A DNA stretch of 56,740 nt from positions 1-56,740 of the forward strand of contig HF988510.1 in assembly GCA_000431975.1 (NCBI GenBank), in the 5' to 3' direction. Source of the DNA: Prevotella sp. CAG:924. GTDB taxonomy: Bacteria > Bacteroidota > Bacteroidia > Bacteroidales > Bacteroidaceae. The notes beneath the pieces are model-generated. The model saw only the letters and a program-made list of their open reading frames with translations. It searched no databases and was not told where the DNA came from. The position numbers and the translations under genes were made by a program. Below are positions 29,160 to 37,715 of the stretch, piece by piece. How positions within the stretch are numbered: the first letter of the stretch is position 1; every line of letters begins with the position of its first letter.

Positions 29160-29609
29160 TCATTCTTTTTTATATATCTCATTCCGAGTGATGAAGATGA
29201 CGTCGAAAATGAGGAGAGCGACGAAGTAGCCGCAGAAGATCGCGGTAGAGACCAATACCAGCCCTTCACCCTTCGCCCAGAAAGCGAGGACGGTGAACAC
29301 AGCGGCAGAGGCCACCAGCCGGACAACGCCTTCCGTAAGCAGGATCATGGCCTGTCTGGTGGGATCTTTCCGTGTGGAATGTCTCCACCAGGCAGCGTGA
29401 CCTTTGACAACGATGAGGAAATAGACGGCCGTGACGACGAGAGGGGTGGCCCCCCGGGTGTCCCGTGCCACATTCAACCCCAACAGGATAGCCAGGGTGA
29501 GTCCCATGACAACCCATAGCGCGTTGCGCTCATATCTGGCGGAGATGCGTTTGATGGGATCGTCTTCGGATTGTCGCACGATTCTTTGTTTATTGGTCTG
29601 TTCTTCCAT
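29160..29609 (-). CDS. AtpI-like membrane protein of the atp operon
   Basis: A 149-residue protein with a polar N-terminus (1-28) and four hydrophobic segments (about 29-45, 53-68, 90-110 and 117-138). Its place between atpC and atpB is the place of AtpI-type proteins, which help to assemble the c ring or carry magnesium in other bacteria. Sequence likeness to AtpI is weak by eye, so the role rests mainly on context. It is 9 bases after atpC and 16 before atpB. Confidence 0.65.
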   Translation of the reverse strand: MEEQTNKQRIVRQSEDDPIKRISARYERNALWVVMGLTLAILLGLNVARDTRGATPLVVTAVYFLIVVKGHAAWWRHSTRKDPTRQAMILLTEGVVRLVASAAVFTVLAFWAKGEGLVLVSTAIFCGYFVALLIFDVIFITRNEIYKKE

Positions 29610-29618
29610 ATCGTAAAG

Positions 29619-29876
29619 TTACGCGTGAGCCTCTCCGGGGAGTTCCACACAGACGGAGACGACATTCTTTTGCACCTCAACGAAGCCACCGTCGACCATC
29701 AGCTCCTGCTTGCCGGCAGAGGTGGTATATTCCAGCTTGCCGTGCTCCAGCGAGGAGATGATCGGGGCGTGATCATTGAGGATTTCGAATGATCCCAGTG
29801 TGCCGGGCACCAATACGCTTTCGGCCTCACCGTTGTAAACGATCTTTTCGGGAGAGATAATTTTCAGTTTCAGCAT
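29619..29876 (-). CDS. atpC: ATP synthase F1 subunit epsilon (short form)
   Basis: Only 85 residues, against about 130-140 for E. coli epsilon. It keeps the N-terminal beta-sandwich (MLKLKIISPEKIVYNGEAES, LGSFEILNDHAPIISSLEHGKL) but lacks the C-terminal helical hairpin that inhibits ATP hydrolysis in other bacteria. The family in Bacteroidota is often short, so this is probably not a truncation. It is 11 bases after atpD. Confidence 0.94.
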   Translation of the reverse strand: MLKLKIISPEKIVYNGEAESVLVPGTLGSFEILNDHAPIISSLEHGKLEYTTSAGKQELMVDGGFVEVQKNVVSVCVELPGEAHA

Positions 29877-29887
29877 ATCGCTTCATT

Positions 29888-31417
29888 TTATTTACCCTTG
29901 GCAGCTTCCATCAGCTTCTTACCCTTGGCCTTAGCGTCCTCGATGGTTCCGACATTGAGGAATGCCTGCTCGGGCAGATCGTCCACTTCGCCGTCAAGGA
30001 TGGCATTGAAGCCCTTGATAGTCTCCTCGATGGGCACCATCACACCCTTTACGCCCGTGAACTGTTCGGCCACGGCGAAAGGCTGTGAGAGGAAGCGCTG
30101 CACGCGGCGGGCGCGGTTCACAGTGAGCTTGTCCTCATCAGAAAGCTCGTCCATACCAAGGATAGAGATGATGTCCTGCAACTCGTTGTAACGCTGGAGG
30201 ATCTGCTTTACGCGCTGAGCGCAGTCGTAGTGCTCCTTACCTACGATCAGCGGGTCGAGGATACGTGAGGTAGAGCCCAGAGGATCAACAGCAGGGTAGA
30301 TACCCAGCTCAGTGATCTTACGTGACAGCTCCGTAGTGGCATCCAGATGGGTGAATGTGGTGGCAGGGGCAGGGTCGGTAAGGTCGTCGGCCGGCACATA
30401 TACAGCCTGTACAGAGGTAATGGAACCACGCTTCGTAGATGTGATTCGTTCCTGCATGGCACCCATCTCTGAGGCCAGGGTCGGCTGATAACCTACGGCT
30501 GAAGGCATACGGCCCAACAGAGCTGACACCTCACTACCGGCCTGTGTGAAACGGAAGATATTGTCGATGAAGAACATGATATCGGCAGGTGCGCCGTTCT
30601 TGCCGCCATGATCACGGAACTCCTCAGCGACTGTCAGACCGGACAGTGCGACAGAAGCACGTGCCCCAGGAGGCTCGTTCATCTGACCATAGACAAGGGT
30701 GGCCTGCGACTTCTGCAGCTCTTCAGGATCGACAAGACTCAGATCCCACTTGCCTTCTTCCATGGCCTTCTTGAATTTGTCACCATAGCGGATCACACCG
30801 GATTCGAGCATATCGCGGATCAGGTCGTTACCCTCACGGGTACGCTCACCTACACCAGCGAATACAGAGTATCCGTCGTGTCCTTTGGCGATGTTGTTGA
30901 TCAGCTCCATGATCAGCACCGTCTTTCCTACACCGGCACCGCCGAACAGTCCGATCTTACCACCTTTCATGTAAGGCTCCAGCAAGTCGATGACCTTAAT
31001 ACCGGTCTGAAGCATCTCCTTGTGTGTGGAGAGGTCTTCAAACTTTGGAGCAGGGCGGTGAATCGGGTAGGCACCCTCCATATTCAGCGGCTTCATGCCG
31101 TCAATAGGCTGGCCAATGACATTCATCATACGACCCTTGATCTGTTCGCCGGCCGGCATCGTGATAGGACTGCCCGTGGGAATCACCTCCAGTCCGCGTT
31201 GCAGACCATCGGTGTTGTCCATAGCCACACATCTTACCGTATCCTCTCCAATGTGCTGCTGTACCTCGATGATGAGGTCACGTCCATCGGGACGCTTTAC
31301 TTTCAGCGCATCAAAAATTTTGGGGAGCACCTTCTCGGGATCTTCGCCTTTGGTGTCGAAGAATACATCGACAACAGGTCCGATGATCTGCGAGATGCGT
31401 CCAATAATTTGTGACAT
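29888..31417 (-). CDS. atpD: ATP synthase F1 subunit beta
   Basis: A 509-residue catalytic subunit. Walker A is GGAGVGKTVLI, followed by VFAGVGERTREGNDL, the Walker B region DIMFFIDNIFRFTQAGSEVS and the signature PAVDPLGSTSR. It is slightly longer than E. coli beta (460), mainly through loops near residues 20-50. First gene of the operon; a -7 box lies 37 bases upstream. Confidence 0.97.
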   Translation of the reverse strand: MSQIIGRISQIIGPVVDVFFDTKGEDPEKVLPKIFDALKVKRPDGRDLIIEVQQHIGEDTVRCVAMDNTDGLQRGLEVIPTGSPITMPAGEQIKGRMMNVIGQPIDGMKPLNMEGAYPIHRPAPKFEDLSTHKEMLQTGIKVIDLLEPYMKGGKIGLFGGAGVGKTVLIMELINNIAKGHDGYSVFAGVGERTREGNDLIRDMLESGVIRYGDKFKKAMEEGKWDLSLVDPEELQKSQATLVYGQMNEPPGARASVALSGLTVAEEFRDHGGKNGAPADIMFFIDNIFRFTQAGSEVSALLGRMPSAVGYQPTLASEMGAMQERITSTKRGSITSVQAVYVPADDLTDPAPATTFTHLDATTELSRKITELGIYPAVDPLGSTSRILDPLIVGKEHYDCAQRVKQILQRYNELQDIISILGMDELSDEDKLTVNRARRVQRFLSQPFAVAEQFTGVKGVMVPIEETIKGFNAILDGEVDDLPEQAFLNVGTIEDAKAKGKKLMEAAKGK

Positions 31418-31453
31418 AATATAATTTTTTTAATAGTTTTATTTCTCGAGTAG

Positions 31454-31461
31454 CAAATATA
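31454..31461 (-). promoter_or_regulatory. -7 box of the ATP synthase operon
   Basis: The minus strand reads TATATTTG, matching TAnnTTTG, 37 bases before the atpD ATG. No TTTG is seen at -33 spacing. Confidence 0.55.
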
Positions 31462-31539
31462 CTAAAGATTTCGAAATGTAAGATAAAAAATTATCTTTGT
31501 TTACACGAAATCGAGATCTTTTATACCTTTTTTTGCATT

Positions 31540-32517
31540 TTAGATGCTTAATTCATCCAAGACCTTAATCAGTTTCCTATCGAAAGGCTTGTCGCTACGG
31601 ATGGCTTCCGAAAGGGGTACGTAAACGATCTCATTGTTGCGTATTCCAACCATCACATTACGCTGCCCCTGGATGATAGCCTCAATGGCTCCTACGCCTG
31701 TACGACTGGCCAGAATACGGTCGTGTGCTGAGGGACGTCCGCCGCGCTGGAGGTGTCCAAGGATGGATACGCGTACGTCATAGCCAGGGAATTCCTTCTT
31801 TACACGGTCGGCATAATACAGGGCACCGCATTTGGGACTTTCGGATACGATGACGATGCAGCTCTTCTTTGATTTGCGGATACCACGCTCCATGAACTGT
31901 GCCAGCTGGTCGACATCAGTGGAGTCTTCAGGGATGATGGCCGCCTCAGCTCCACTGGCGATGGCCGAGTTCTGTGCCAGATAGCCGGCGTCACGGCCCA
32001 TAACCTCAATGAAGAAGATACGCTCATGACTCTGCGCTGTGTCGCGGATACGGTCAACACATTCGACGATGGTGTTCAGTGTGGTGTCGTAGCCGATGGT
32101 GGAGTCGGTGCCGTAGAGGTCGTTGTCGATCGTTCCGGGCAGACCGACACAGCAGATGTCGTACTCTTGAGCGAAGTACATGGCACCGGTGAGAGAACCA
32201 TTACCACCGATAACGACAAGAGCGTCAATCTCTTCCTTCTGCATCGTTTGGTAGGCTTTCTCCTTACCTTCGGGAGTCATGAACTCCTTAGAACGGGCCG
32301 TCTTCAGAATAGTACCGCCCTGCATGATAATACCCGAAACGTTCTCTGTGGTGAAGGGTATGATCTCATCGTTGATCAGGCCGTCATAGCCTCGCATAAT
32401 ACCTTTTATCTGGAATCCGTTGCATATACCGGCACGTGTTACGGCACGGATGGCAGCGTTCATTCCAGGTGCATCACCTCCTGATGTGAGAATACCTATT
32501 GTCTTAATTCTAGTCAT
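31540..32517 (-). CDS. pfkA: ATP-dependent 6-phosphofructokinase
   Basis: A 325-residue PfkA of the bacterial type, phosphorylating fructose 6-phosphate to the 1,6-bisphosphate in glycolysis. Visible motifs are TSGGDAPGMNAAIR (ATP site), GGNGSLTGA, the catalytic GTIDNDLYGTDSTIGYDTT segment, EVMGRDAGYLA and GHLQRGGRPSAHDR. In GGNGS the residue usually Asp in ATP-dependent GGDGS enzymes is Asn. The following segment is otherwise of the ATP type, but cofactor choice should be treated as likely, not certain. Transcribed alone from a canonical promoter. Confidence 0.93.
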   Translation of the reverse strand: MTRIKTIGILTSGGDAPGMNAAIRAVTRAGICNGFQIKGIMRGYDGLINDEIIPFTTENVSGIIMQGGTILKTARSKEFMTPEGKEKAYQTMQKEEIDALVVIGGNGSLTGAMYFAQEYDICCVGLPGTIDNDLYGTDSTIGYDTTLNTIVECVDRIRDTAQSHERIFFIEVMGRDAGYLAQNSAIASGAEAAIIPEDSTDVDQLAQFMERGIRKSKKSCIVIVSESPKCGALYYADRVKKEFPGYDVRVSILGHLQRGGRPSAHDRILASRTGVGAIEAIIQGQRNVMVGIRNNEIVYVPLSEAIRSDKPFDRKLIKVLDELSI

Positions 32518-32653
32518 ATGTGTATTTGAATATATTAATTAATGTGTGAAGTCTGATCCTTAGTGCAGAAGAGCGAAAAGGAGAACAAATTTCCTCAAGA
32601 TTGGGTCGGTAATGACGTTCCTTTAGCGTTCTCTAGCTAGCTCCTGACCGATG

Positions 32654-32685
32654 CAAAGGTAACAATTTGTTTTTGAAACTACAAA
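32654..32685 (-). promoter_or_regulatory. canonical promoter of pfkA
   Basis: On the minus strand TTTG (32682-32685) is followed after exactly 20 bases by TACCTTTG (32654-32661), a full match to the Bacteroidota -33/-7 promoter. The TTTG itself is the end of a second TACCTTTG (32682-32689), which could serve as an alternative -7 box. The leader is about 130 bases. Confidence 0.8.
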
Positions 32686-32813
32686 GGTATATTTAGTTTT
32701 TGTGTTAAGGTTGTATAAGTGCCTGTTAATTGTAATCGTGTTGCAATATGCTAATAGCAAAATAGGATATTAATGAGGGCAGACAGGATATATCCTTTAC
32801 GTTTCGAAACGAA

Positions 32814-32857
32814 ATCATGGGTCAGCATCGGCATAGTGCTTTTTGCTGACCCATGAT
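32814..32857 (-). terminator. hairpin downstream of the AlkD-like gene
   Basis: A perfect 14-bp stem (32814-32827 with 32844-32857) around a 16-base loop, 38 bases after the stop codon of the HEAT-repeat gene. The T tract after it on the minus strand is weak. The rest of the 32518-32894 gap holds the pfkA promoter and leader and nothing else recognised. Confidence 0.6.
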
Positions 32858-32894
32858 GAAAATAGGGTTGTTATCGCTAACAAAGGCTTCTTTA

Positions 32895-33515
32895 TTACAG
32901 TTCTATTCCTTCCTTATGTAAGGCTCCGTCAACGAGCCGTTCATACACAAGACCGAGATCGCGGAAACGCAGGAGGGCATTCATGGCAGCATGACGTACA
33001 CCGGTTGATCCTCCTTTGAGCGCGGTGACGGACTGGTCGATAAATTCGTTGATGCCGCGTTCGTTGGGCTCCTGGCCACGCATGAAGAGACGGGAGAGAA
33101 TGCCGTATCCACAGATCTGGCGGAGATCGTTATCCGTGGCAATCCACTGATAAGCGAGTTTGGCGCCGAAAGGACAATATTGGTAGAGATTGAAAGCCTG
33201 CATCTCGGCCATTTCCTGTGAGCGGGTCTGTTCCATCCATATCCCGGCTACTTCCTCAGGCATATTCTCGGCCGGCATGATGAGCGTAGCGAGGATCTTG
33301 CATTCGCGGATGTCTTCCTTCCAAAGCGCTACAGCCAGGTCGTAGTCCTTGCCGATTGTTTTGGCCTGCTGCTTGAGTTGCGGCAGGTTGACCCCCCAGT
33401 TAAGTTTATAGTCAAGTCCTTTGTCACGCATTGACTGTGAGGCGGTGCCATTCATTTCAAGACGGAAGCTACGTTTGATCTCGCGCAGCTTCTCAGTTAC
33501 TTCTTCCTGTGTCAT
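32895..33515 (-). CDS. AlkD-like DNA alkylation repair family HEAT-repeat protein
   Basis: A 206-residue all-helical protein. The segment LWKEDIRECKILATLIM and the helical hairpins after it fit the HEAT-like repeats of the DNA_alkylation (AlkC/AlkD) family. In AlkD the fold cradles DNA and removes alkylated bases. I cannot confirm the catalytic Trp/Asp/Arg set, so enzyme activity is uncertain. It lies 39 bases after the dipeptidyl peptidase gene and is probably the third gene of that transcript. Confidence 0.68.
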   Translation of the reverse strand: MTQEEVTEKLREIKRSFRLEMNGTASQSMRDKGLDYKLNWGVNLPQLKQQAKTIGKDYDLAVALWKEDIRECKILATLIMPAENMPEEVAGIWMEQTRSQEMAEMQAFNLYQYCPFGAKLAYQWIATDNDLRQICGYGILSRLFMRGQEPNERGINEFIDQSVTALKGGSTGVRHAAMNALLRFRDLGLVYERLVDGALHKEGIEL

Positions 33516-33554
33516 CTGATGAGAGATTTTTGTTGTTTACACCCGTTCGAAATT

Positions 33555-35519
33555 TTATAATGTGGCATATTCTTTTGAATACCGCATATTCTGTTGGGCG
33601 AAGGTCTCTGTATAGTCGAGGCGGATATCAGTGATGCGACCATCCTTGTCCATGACGGGTTCCATACGTGGGTTGATGAAACCCTTATAAGGAGCTAGAT
33701 TGAGCTTCTGATAACGCTCCAACACTTCGGCATGCAACTCGGGATCCACCTTGACGGCATACTGCTCGACGAGTTGGCGGCAGGCATCAAAGTCGCCTTC
33801 GCTCTTGATGCGTTGTACCTCGGCAAGCAGCGTGGCGAAGAGCTGACGCAGTGCCTCATAATCGTTGATCTGAACAAAGGTCTTGCCATCGCGCTTTGTC
33901 AGAGCAACTGTTCCGTTGCCGTGGTCAAGACACCAACGGGCGATAAGCGCACGGTTGCGCATGTGTGCTTCCTCTATCTGATGTCCAGGCTTGATGCGCA
34001 CGAGCTGTGTCATCAATCCGTTCATCATGTAGGTGTAGTACTGGCTCTTGTATGCCTCCGGCGAAGGGACGAGTCCCAGATCGATAAGTTTCCGGTCGGC
34101 GATATAATACAGTCCGAAGAGGTCGGCACGTGCTTCCTCATTCGTACTGGCGTATGCCCCCAAGGCATCGGGATCGGTTCCCGGCAAGAGCTGTCCGCTG
34201 CCATGTCCTAGACATTCGTGCAGATCGGTGTGCAGGTCGTCGCACAGGTCTCCGTATGTCTTGATGAGGTCGCGGGTAGGAGCGTCAATGACAAACTCCT
34301 CGTCGAAGCCGTTGCCGTGGGCGGCTTTGTTATAGGCATCAGTGAGGTTACCGATGGTCACGCTCTTTGAGCCGTAACGGGTGCGTATCCAGTCGGCATT
34401 TGGCAGATTGATACCGATGGCTGATGCCGGGTATTCGTCACCGCCGAGCATGGCTGCGCAGATGACGTGGGCTGTGACGCCCTTGACCTGTGGCTTGCGG
34501 AAACGCGGGTCGACGGGCGAGTGATCTTCAAACCACTGTGCGTTTTTAGAGATGGTCCGTGTACGTTGTGTGGCTATGGGGTCTTTATATTCAACGAGTC
34601 CTTCCCAGGTACCCTTCAGTCCGAGAGGATCTCCGTAGACCTCAATGAATCCATTGATGAAGTCGACACGTCCTTCCTGCTCTTTCAGCCATTCGATGGA
34701 ATATTGGTCAAAAAGGGTAAGATCGCCGGTGGTATAGTATTGGCAGAGCAGGTCTATGACCTTTTGCTGCTGTTCGTTTTCTGCTTCGTTGCGAGCTTGT
34801 TGGAGCCAATACACAATCTTTTCGATGGCTCTGCCGTAGCGTCCTCCGACCCGATAGGTTTCCTCAACGAGTTGACTGCCGTTCTTCACCAAACGGGAAT
34901 TGAGTCCAAACGAGGGCAGGCTGTCGCCTTCGCCCCTCATGATGGCCTGTTCCTTGCGAGCCTGATAATAGGCTTCGGCCTCTGTCTGTGTCGGTCCGTC
35001 GTAAAAATTGCAGGCGGAAGTCTTCACAAGATCATCGCCATCTGCAAGGTTAACGCGTTTGGACAGTACGGTAGGGTTGAAGATTACGGGGCAGAGACTA
35101 TTGAGAAGCATCTCTGTTGATGTGTATCCGCAGAGTGGTATATGAGTCTGCAGGTTGGTTACCGTCTGTCTGAACCAGTCCTCAGAGAATCCGGGTACGA
35201 ATTTCTCGCATCCGTAGTGATGGTAGATGCCGCTTGAGAACCAGACACGCTTCAGATAGACGGTCATGGCTTGGAAGTTGGCTTCTTGTCGGTTATTCTC
35301 ATAGTGGTCGTACACAGCCTCAAGCACCTTGCGGATTGTGAGGTTGTACACGCCCTGCTGGTCGGTCGTAATGTCACGACCGGTCAGTGTGGCTTTTGCC
35401 AGAAAATAGATATATTTTTTCTGTTGGAGGGAGAGGGTCTCAAAACCATTGAGCCGGTAGCGGAGCATTTGCAAGTCGGCGAAACGCTCATCGGCATATT
35501 GAAACAGAGAGTCGTCCAT
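33555..35519 (-). CDS. dipeptidyl peptidase III (M49 zinc peptidase)
   Basis: A 654-residue cytoplasmic-looking enzyme with no signal peptide. The zinc site is the M49 motif HECLGH (His434, Glu435, His439), with the third ligand in EEARADLFGLYYIAD. Family knowledge: DPP III releases dipeptides from the N-terminus of peptides of about 4-10 residues. Databases sometimes mislabel such Bacteroidota proteins. It lies 3 bases after the AraC-type regulator gene and 39 before the AlkD-like gene, so all three are probably one transcript. A peptide-scavenging role fits a gut or rumen saccharolytic anaerobe (inference). Confidence 0.93.
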   Translation of the reverse strand: MDDSLFQYADERFADLQMLRYRLNGFETLSLQQKKYIYFLAKATLTGRDITTDQQGVYNLTIRKVLEAVYDHYENNRQEANFQAMTVYLKRVWFSSGIYHHYGCEKFVPGFSEDWFRQTVTNLQTHIPLCGYTSTEMLLNSLCPVIFNPTVLSKRVNLADGDDLVKTSACNFYDGPTQTEAEAYYQARKEQAIMRGEGDSLPSFGLNSRLVKNGSQLVEETYRVGGRYGRAIEKIVYWLQQARNEAENEQQQKVIDLLCQYYTTGDLTLFDQYSIEWLKEQEGRVDFINGFIEVYGDPLGLKGTWEGLVEYKDPIATQRTRTISKNAQWFEDHSPVDPRFRKPQVKGVTAHVICAAMLGGDEYPASAIGINLPNADWIRTRYGSKSVTIGNLTDAYNKAAHGNGFDEEFVIDAPTRDLIKTYGDLCDDLHTDLHECLGHGSGQLLPGTDPDALGAYASTNEEARADLFGLYYIADRKLIDLGLVPSPEAYKSQYYTYMMNGLMTQLVRIKPGHQIEEAHMRNRALIARWCLDHGNGTVALTKRDGKTFVQINDYEALRQLFATLLAEVQRIKSEGDFDACRQLVEQYAVKVDPELHAEVLERYQKLNLAPYKGFINPRMEPVMDKDGRITDIRLDYTETFAQQNMRYSKEYATL

Positions 35520-35522
35520 AGC

Positions 35523-36047
35523 TTATTCTTCTGTAGGCGCTTCTGTCGTCTCCACAGATGCCTGAACCTTGGGCTTGTTTTTGGATCCGGGCTTGCGTCC
35601 GCGTTTTTTCGGCTTCTCGAACATCTGTGGATGCAGGGAGATATGTGACTCGCGATATTCGCGCGGGGTGGTATGATTGAGCTTATAGAAGGATGCATAG
35701 AACGACTGGCGATTGGCGAAACCAACCATGTCACTAATTGCCTCCATATTCAGATCTTGATAGCGCTTGTCGAGCAGGATCGACATCGCCTCTTGAATAC
35801 GGTAATAGTTTACGTATGAGGTATAGTTCTGGTGGAATCGTACATTGACAACGGCAGATATATAACGTGTGTTAGTGCCTAAGTCTTCAGCCAGTTTCTT
35901 TGCAGAATAGTTCTTGTCTTTGTACTTCTTCTGAATGATGATGATGTTGTTGATTTTAGCCTCTAACTCATCCATCAATTGCGGGCTTACAAGAGCTCTG
36001 TAAGCTGCTTCTTTCTCTTTGATTTCCGTGATGTTATACTTTCCCAT
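35523..36047 (-). CDS. AraC-family regulator with AT-hook-like C-terminus
   Basis: A 174-residue DNA-binding protein. Residues about 25-45 form a short helix. The AraC-type double helix-turn-helix covers about 47-135 (YSAKKLAEDLGTNTRYISAVV; MEAISDMVGFANRQSFYASFYKLNHTTPREYR). There is no ligand-binding domain. The tail (about 144-174) contains KKRGRKPGSKNKPK, with the RGRKP core of AT-hook minor-groove binders, then an acidic end. It is the first gene before DPP III and may control that transcript or act more widely. Confidence 0.85.
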   Translation of the reverse strand: MGKYNITEIKEKEAAYRALVSPQLMDELEAKINNIIIIQKKYKDKNYSAKKLAEDLGTNTRYISAVVNVRFHQNYTSYVNYYRIQEAMSILLDKRYQDLNMEAISDMVGFANRQSFYASFYKLNHTTPREYRESHISLHPQMFEKPKKRGRKPGSKNKPKVQASVETTEAPTEE

Positions 36048-36087
36048 AATCTAATATAAAAAACAGAATACAATTACCTTATGTTTG

Positions 36088-36118
36088 CAAAGATAGATAA
36101 AGAATTTTGTAAATGCAA
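36088..36118 (-). promoter_or_regulatory. promoter of the AraC/DPP III operon
   Basis: On the minus strand TTG (36116-36118) is followed after 20 bases by TATCTTTG (36088-36095), a full -7 match with a near-match -33. The leader is about 35 bases. Confidence 0.7.
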
Positions 36119-36980
36119 GCGAATTATTGACTTTTTTAAAGACATAACCAAGTTTTCCAATTTTTTTATGATGTTTTTCTTTCTAAAAATTATGGGAATA
36201 TTAATGTTTGCCACGATATTGGAGATCAAGGGCTTCAATTTTAGTTTGTGAAGTAAAAGCGACAATGTCGTTTTATAGTTTTTGACTTTTTATTCTTTTA
36301 AGTAAATTTTCTTCCTGATTTTGAACCGGCATATCTTTTCGTATTGTGTATTTGCACTTATGTTTGACGGAATATGCCTATGATGAGATGATTCTTCGTA
36401 GCGGACAGGCTGTAGCATTTTGTTTATATTGGTATCTTCCTGTTTTCTTCTGGTACTTTGAACTTTCATCTCTTGGGAGACAGATATAAAAGGACGGTAT
36501 ATGAAAGATTCAGGTCCGTGACTAATAAATTTACTGAGGCCGGATCGAGGACGGGAAAGACATTCTTCATATCGTTTGAAAGAAGCTACGGGGGCGCAAA
36601 ACCAATAAGCTAGGAAAGGTTTGCATCATTATGGATTTGGAATGAATTAAGGCGTTTGTCAGAGTGAAAGATGGTCTCGGCTCTTGATGATCAATGACTT
36701 ATATGCAAAATGGAAGCAGGGGAACCAATGGAACTCTATAAGCCAGATAGAGAATAAGGATGATGTCCTCATTTAGATAGTCCTTTCTTTTAATAAATAT
36801 TGTAGCGTATTAAGTCGTAGTCTCGGAAAATATTCGTATGTTTGCAGCAGCTATAATGCGCGTGTTGACGATGTATAGGGAAGTCTCTTGATGACATTTA
36901 GAATGCCGACTATGAGGAGATCTTCGTAATACAATATAAATAAGGTATATACTTTCTTCCCGTAATCTCATTTATTAAAG
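36119..36980. other. 860-base stretch without a recognised gene
   Basis: AT-rich and stop-dense. One plus-strand frame is open without an ATG from about 36420 to 36620 (it reads LLGDRYKRTVYERF in the middle) but matches nothing I know. It could be a decayed gene. No repeat, RNA gene or transposon end was recognised, and no clear promoter for the thioredoxin gene beyond a weak TATACTTTC. Confidence 0.45.
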
Positions 36981-37523
36981 ATGAAATATATTATTCTATT
37001 TTTGTTTTCCGTTGCAGTCTTGTCTCTGACGGCTTGTCAGCAGACCAAGCACGGTGCGGTGTCACAAGCGGCAAAGGACGAACAACGCACTGCCGATACA
37101 GTCACAAAAAACAAGGCCAGAGTGAGGGAACTGTCAGCAGAAGAATTCAAGCAACTGGTGATGAATTATGAGATTCATCCGCAAGAGTGGGTATATGAAG
37201 GAAAACATCCTGCGCTTATTGACTTCTATGCCACCTGGTGCGGCCCTTGTAAAGCCATGGCTCCTGTTGTGGAGGAAATCGCGGAGAAGTATGCAGGTAA
37301 GATTGATGTATATAAGGTGGATGTTGACAAGGAAGAAGAATTGGCAGCCCTCTTCGGCATTCAGTCTATTCCCTCGTTGCTCCTTGTTCCAATGGAGGGG
37401 AAACCGCAGATGTCGGTTGGGGCTCTTGGCAGGCAGGAACTTGACAAGGCCGTGCAGACAGTGTTGTTGAACAGCCACAGTTCTCAGTCTTTGACACCAG
37501 TAAAAGTTGAGGAATCCCGATGA
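36981..37523 (+). CDS. thioredoxin-fold lipoprotein
   Basis: A 180-residue lipoprotein with lipobox LTAC (Cys19). The thioredoxin domain spans about 55-170, with the redox pair Cys87/Cys90 in WCGPCK, the DFYATW strand before it and the cis-Pro in IQSIPSLLLV. It sits in a membrane facing the periplasm or outside and probably reduces or isomerises disulphides of envelope proteins. The active site is that of a classical thioredoxin rather than a DsbA. It stands alone, 192 bases before the patatin gene. Confidence 0.88.
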   Translation: MKYIILFLFSVAVLSLTACQQTKHGAVSQAAKDEQRTADTVTKNKARVRELSAEEFKQLVMNYEIHPQEWVYEGKHPALIDFYATWCGPCKAMAPVVEEIAEKYAGKIDVYKVDVDKEEELAALFGIQSIPSLLLVPMEGKPQMSVGALGRQELDKAVQTVLLNSHSSQSLTPVKVEESR

Positions 37524-37637
37524 TCTCCAATCGGTCATTGTGGGCGGGCATATTGGACGAGTCAATAAATGTTTGTACCTTAATGACGACTTGGGACATA
37601 TGCTAGGATGGATATAATGGAGAGTCTTGGATAAGTA

Positions 37638-37645
37638 TATCTTTG
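37638..37645 (+). promoter_or_regulatory. -7 box of the patatin gene
   Basis: TATCTTTG matches TAnnTTTG and leaves a leader of about 65 bases before the ATG at 37716. No good -33 element. Confidence 0.45.
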
Positions 37646-37715
37646 GATATGCTTGCGATGTAGGATCAATGGTGAATTATCATAGATATTGTTTAACTAA
37701 GAGATATGGATTGAC

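Noticed and set aside
37529..37540. AATCGGTCATTG after the thioredoxin gene, resembling the motif at 5139
   Set aside because: A single 12-base match without the rest of the motif or a promoter nearby; probably chance.
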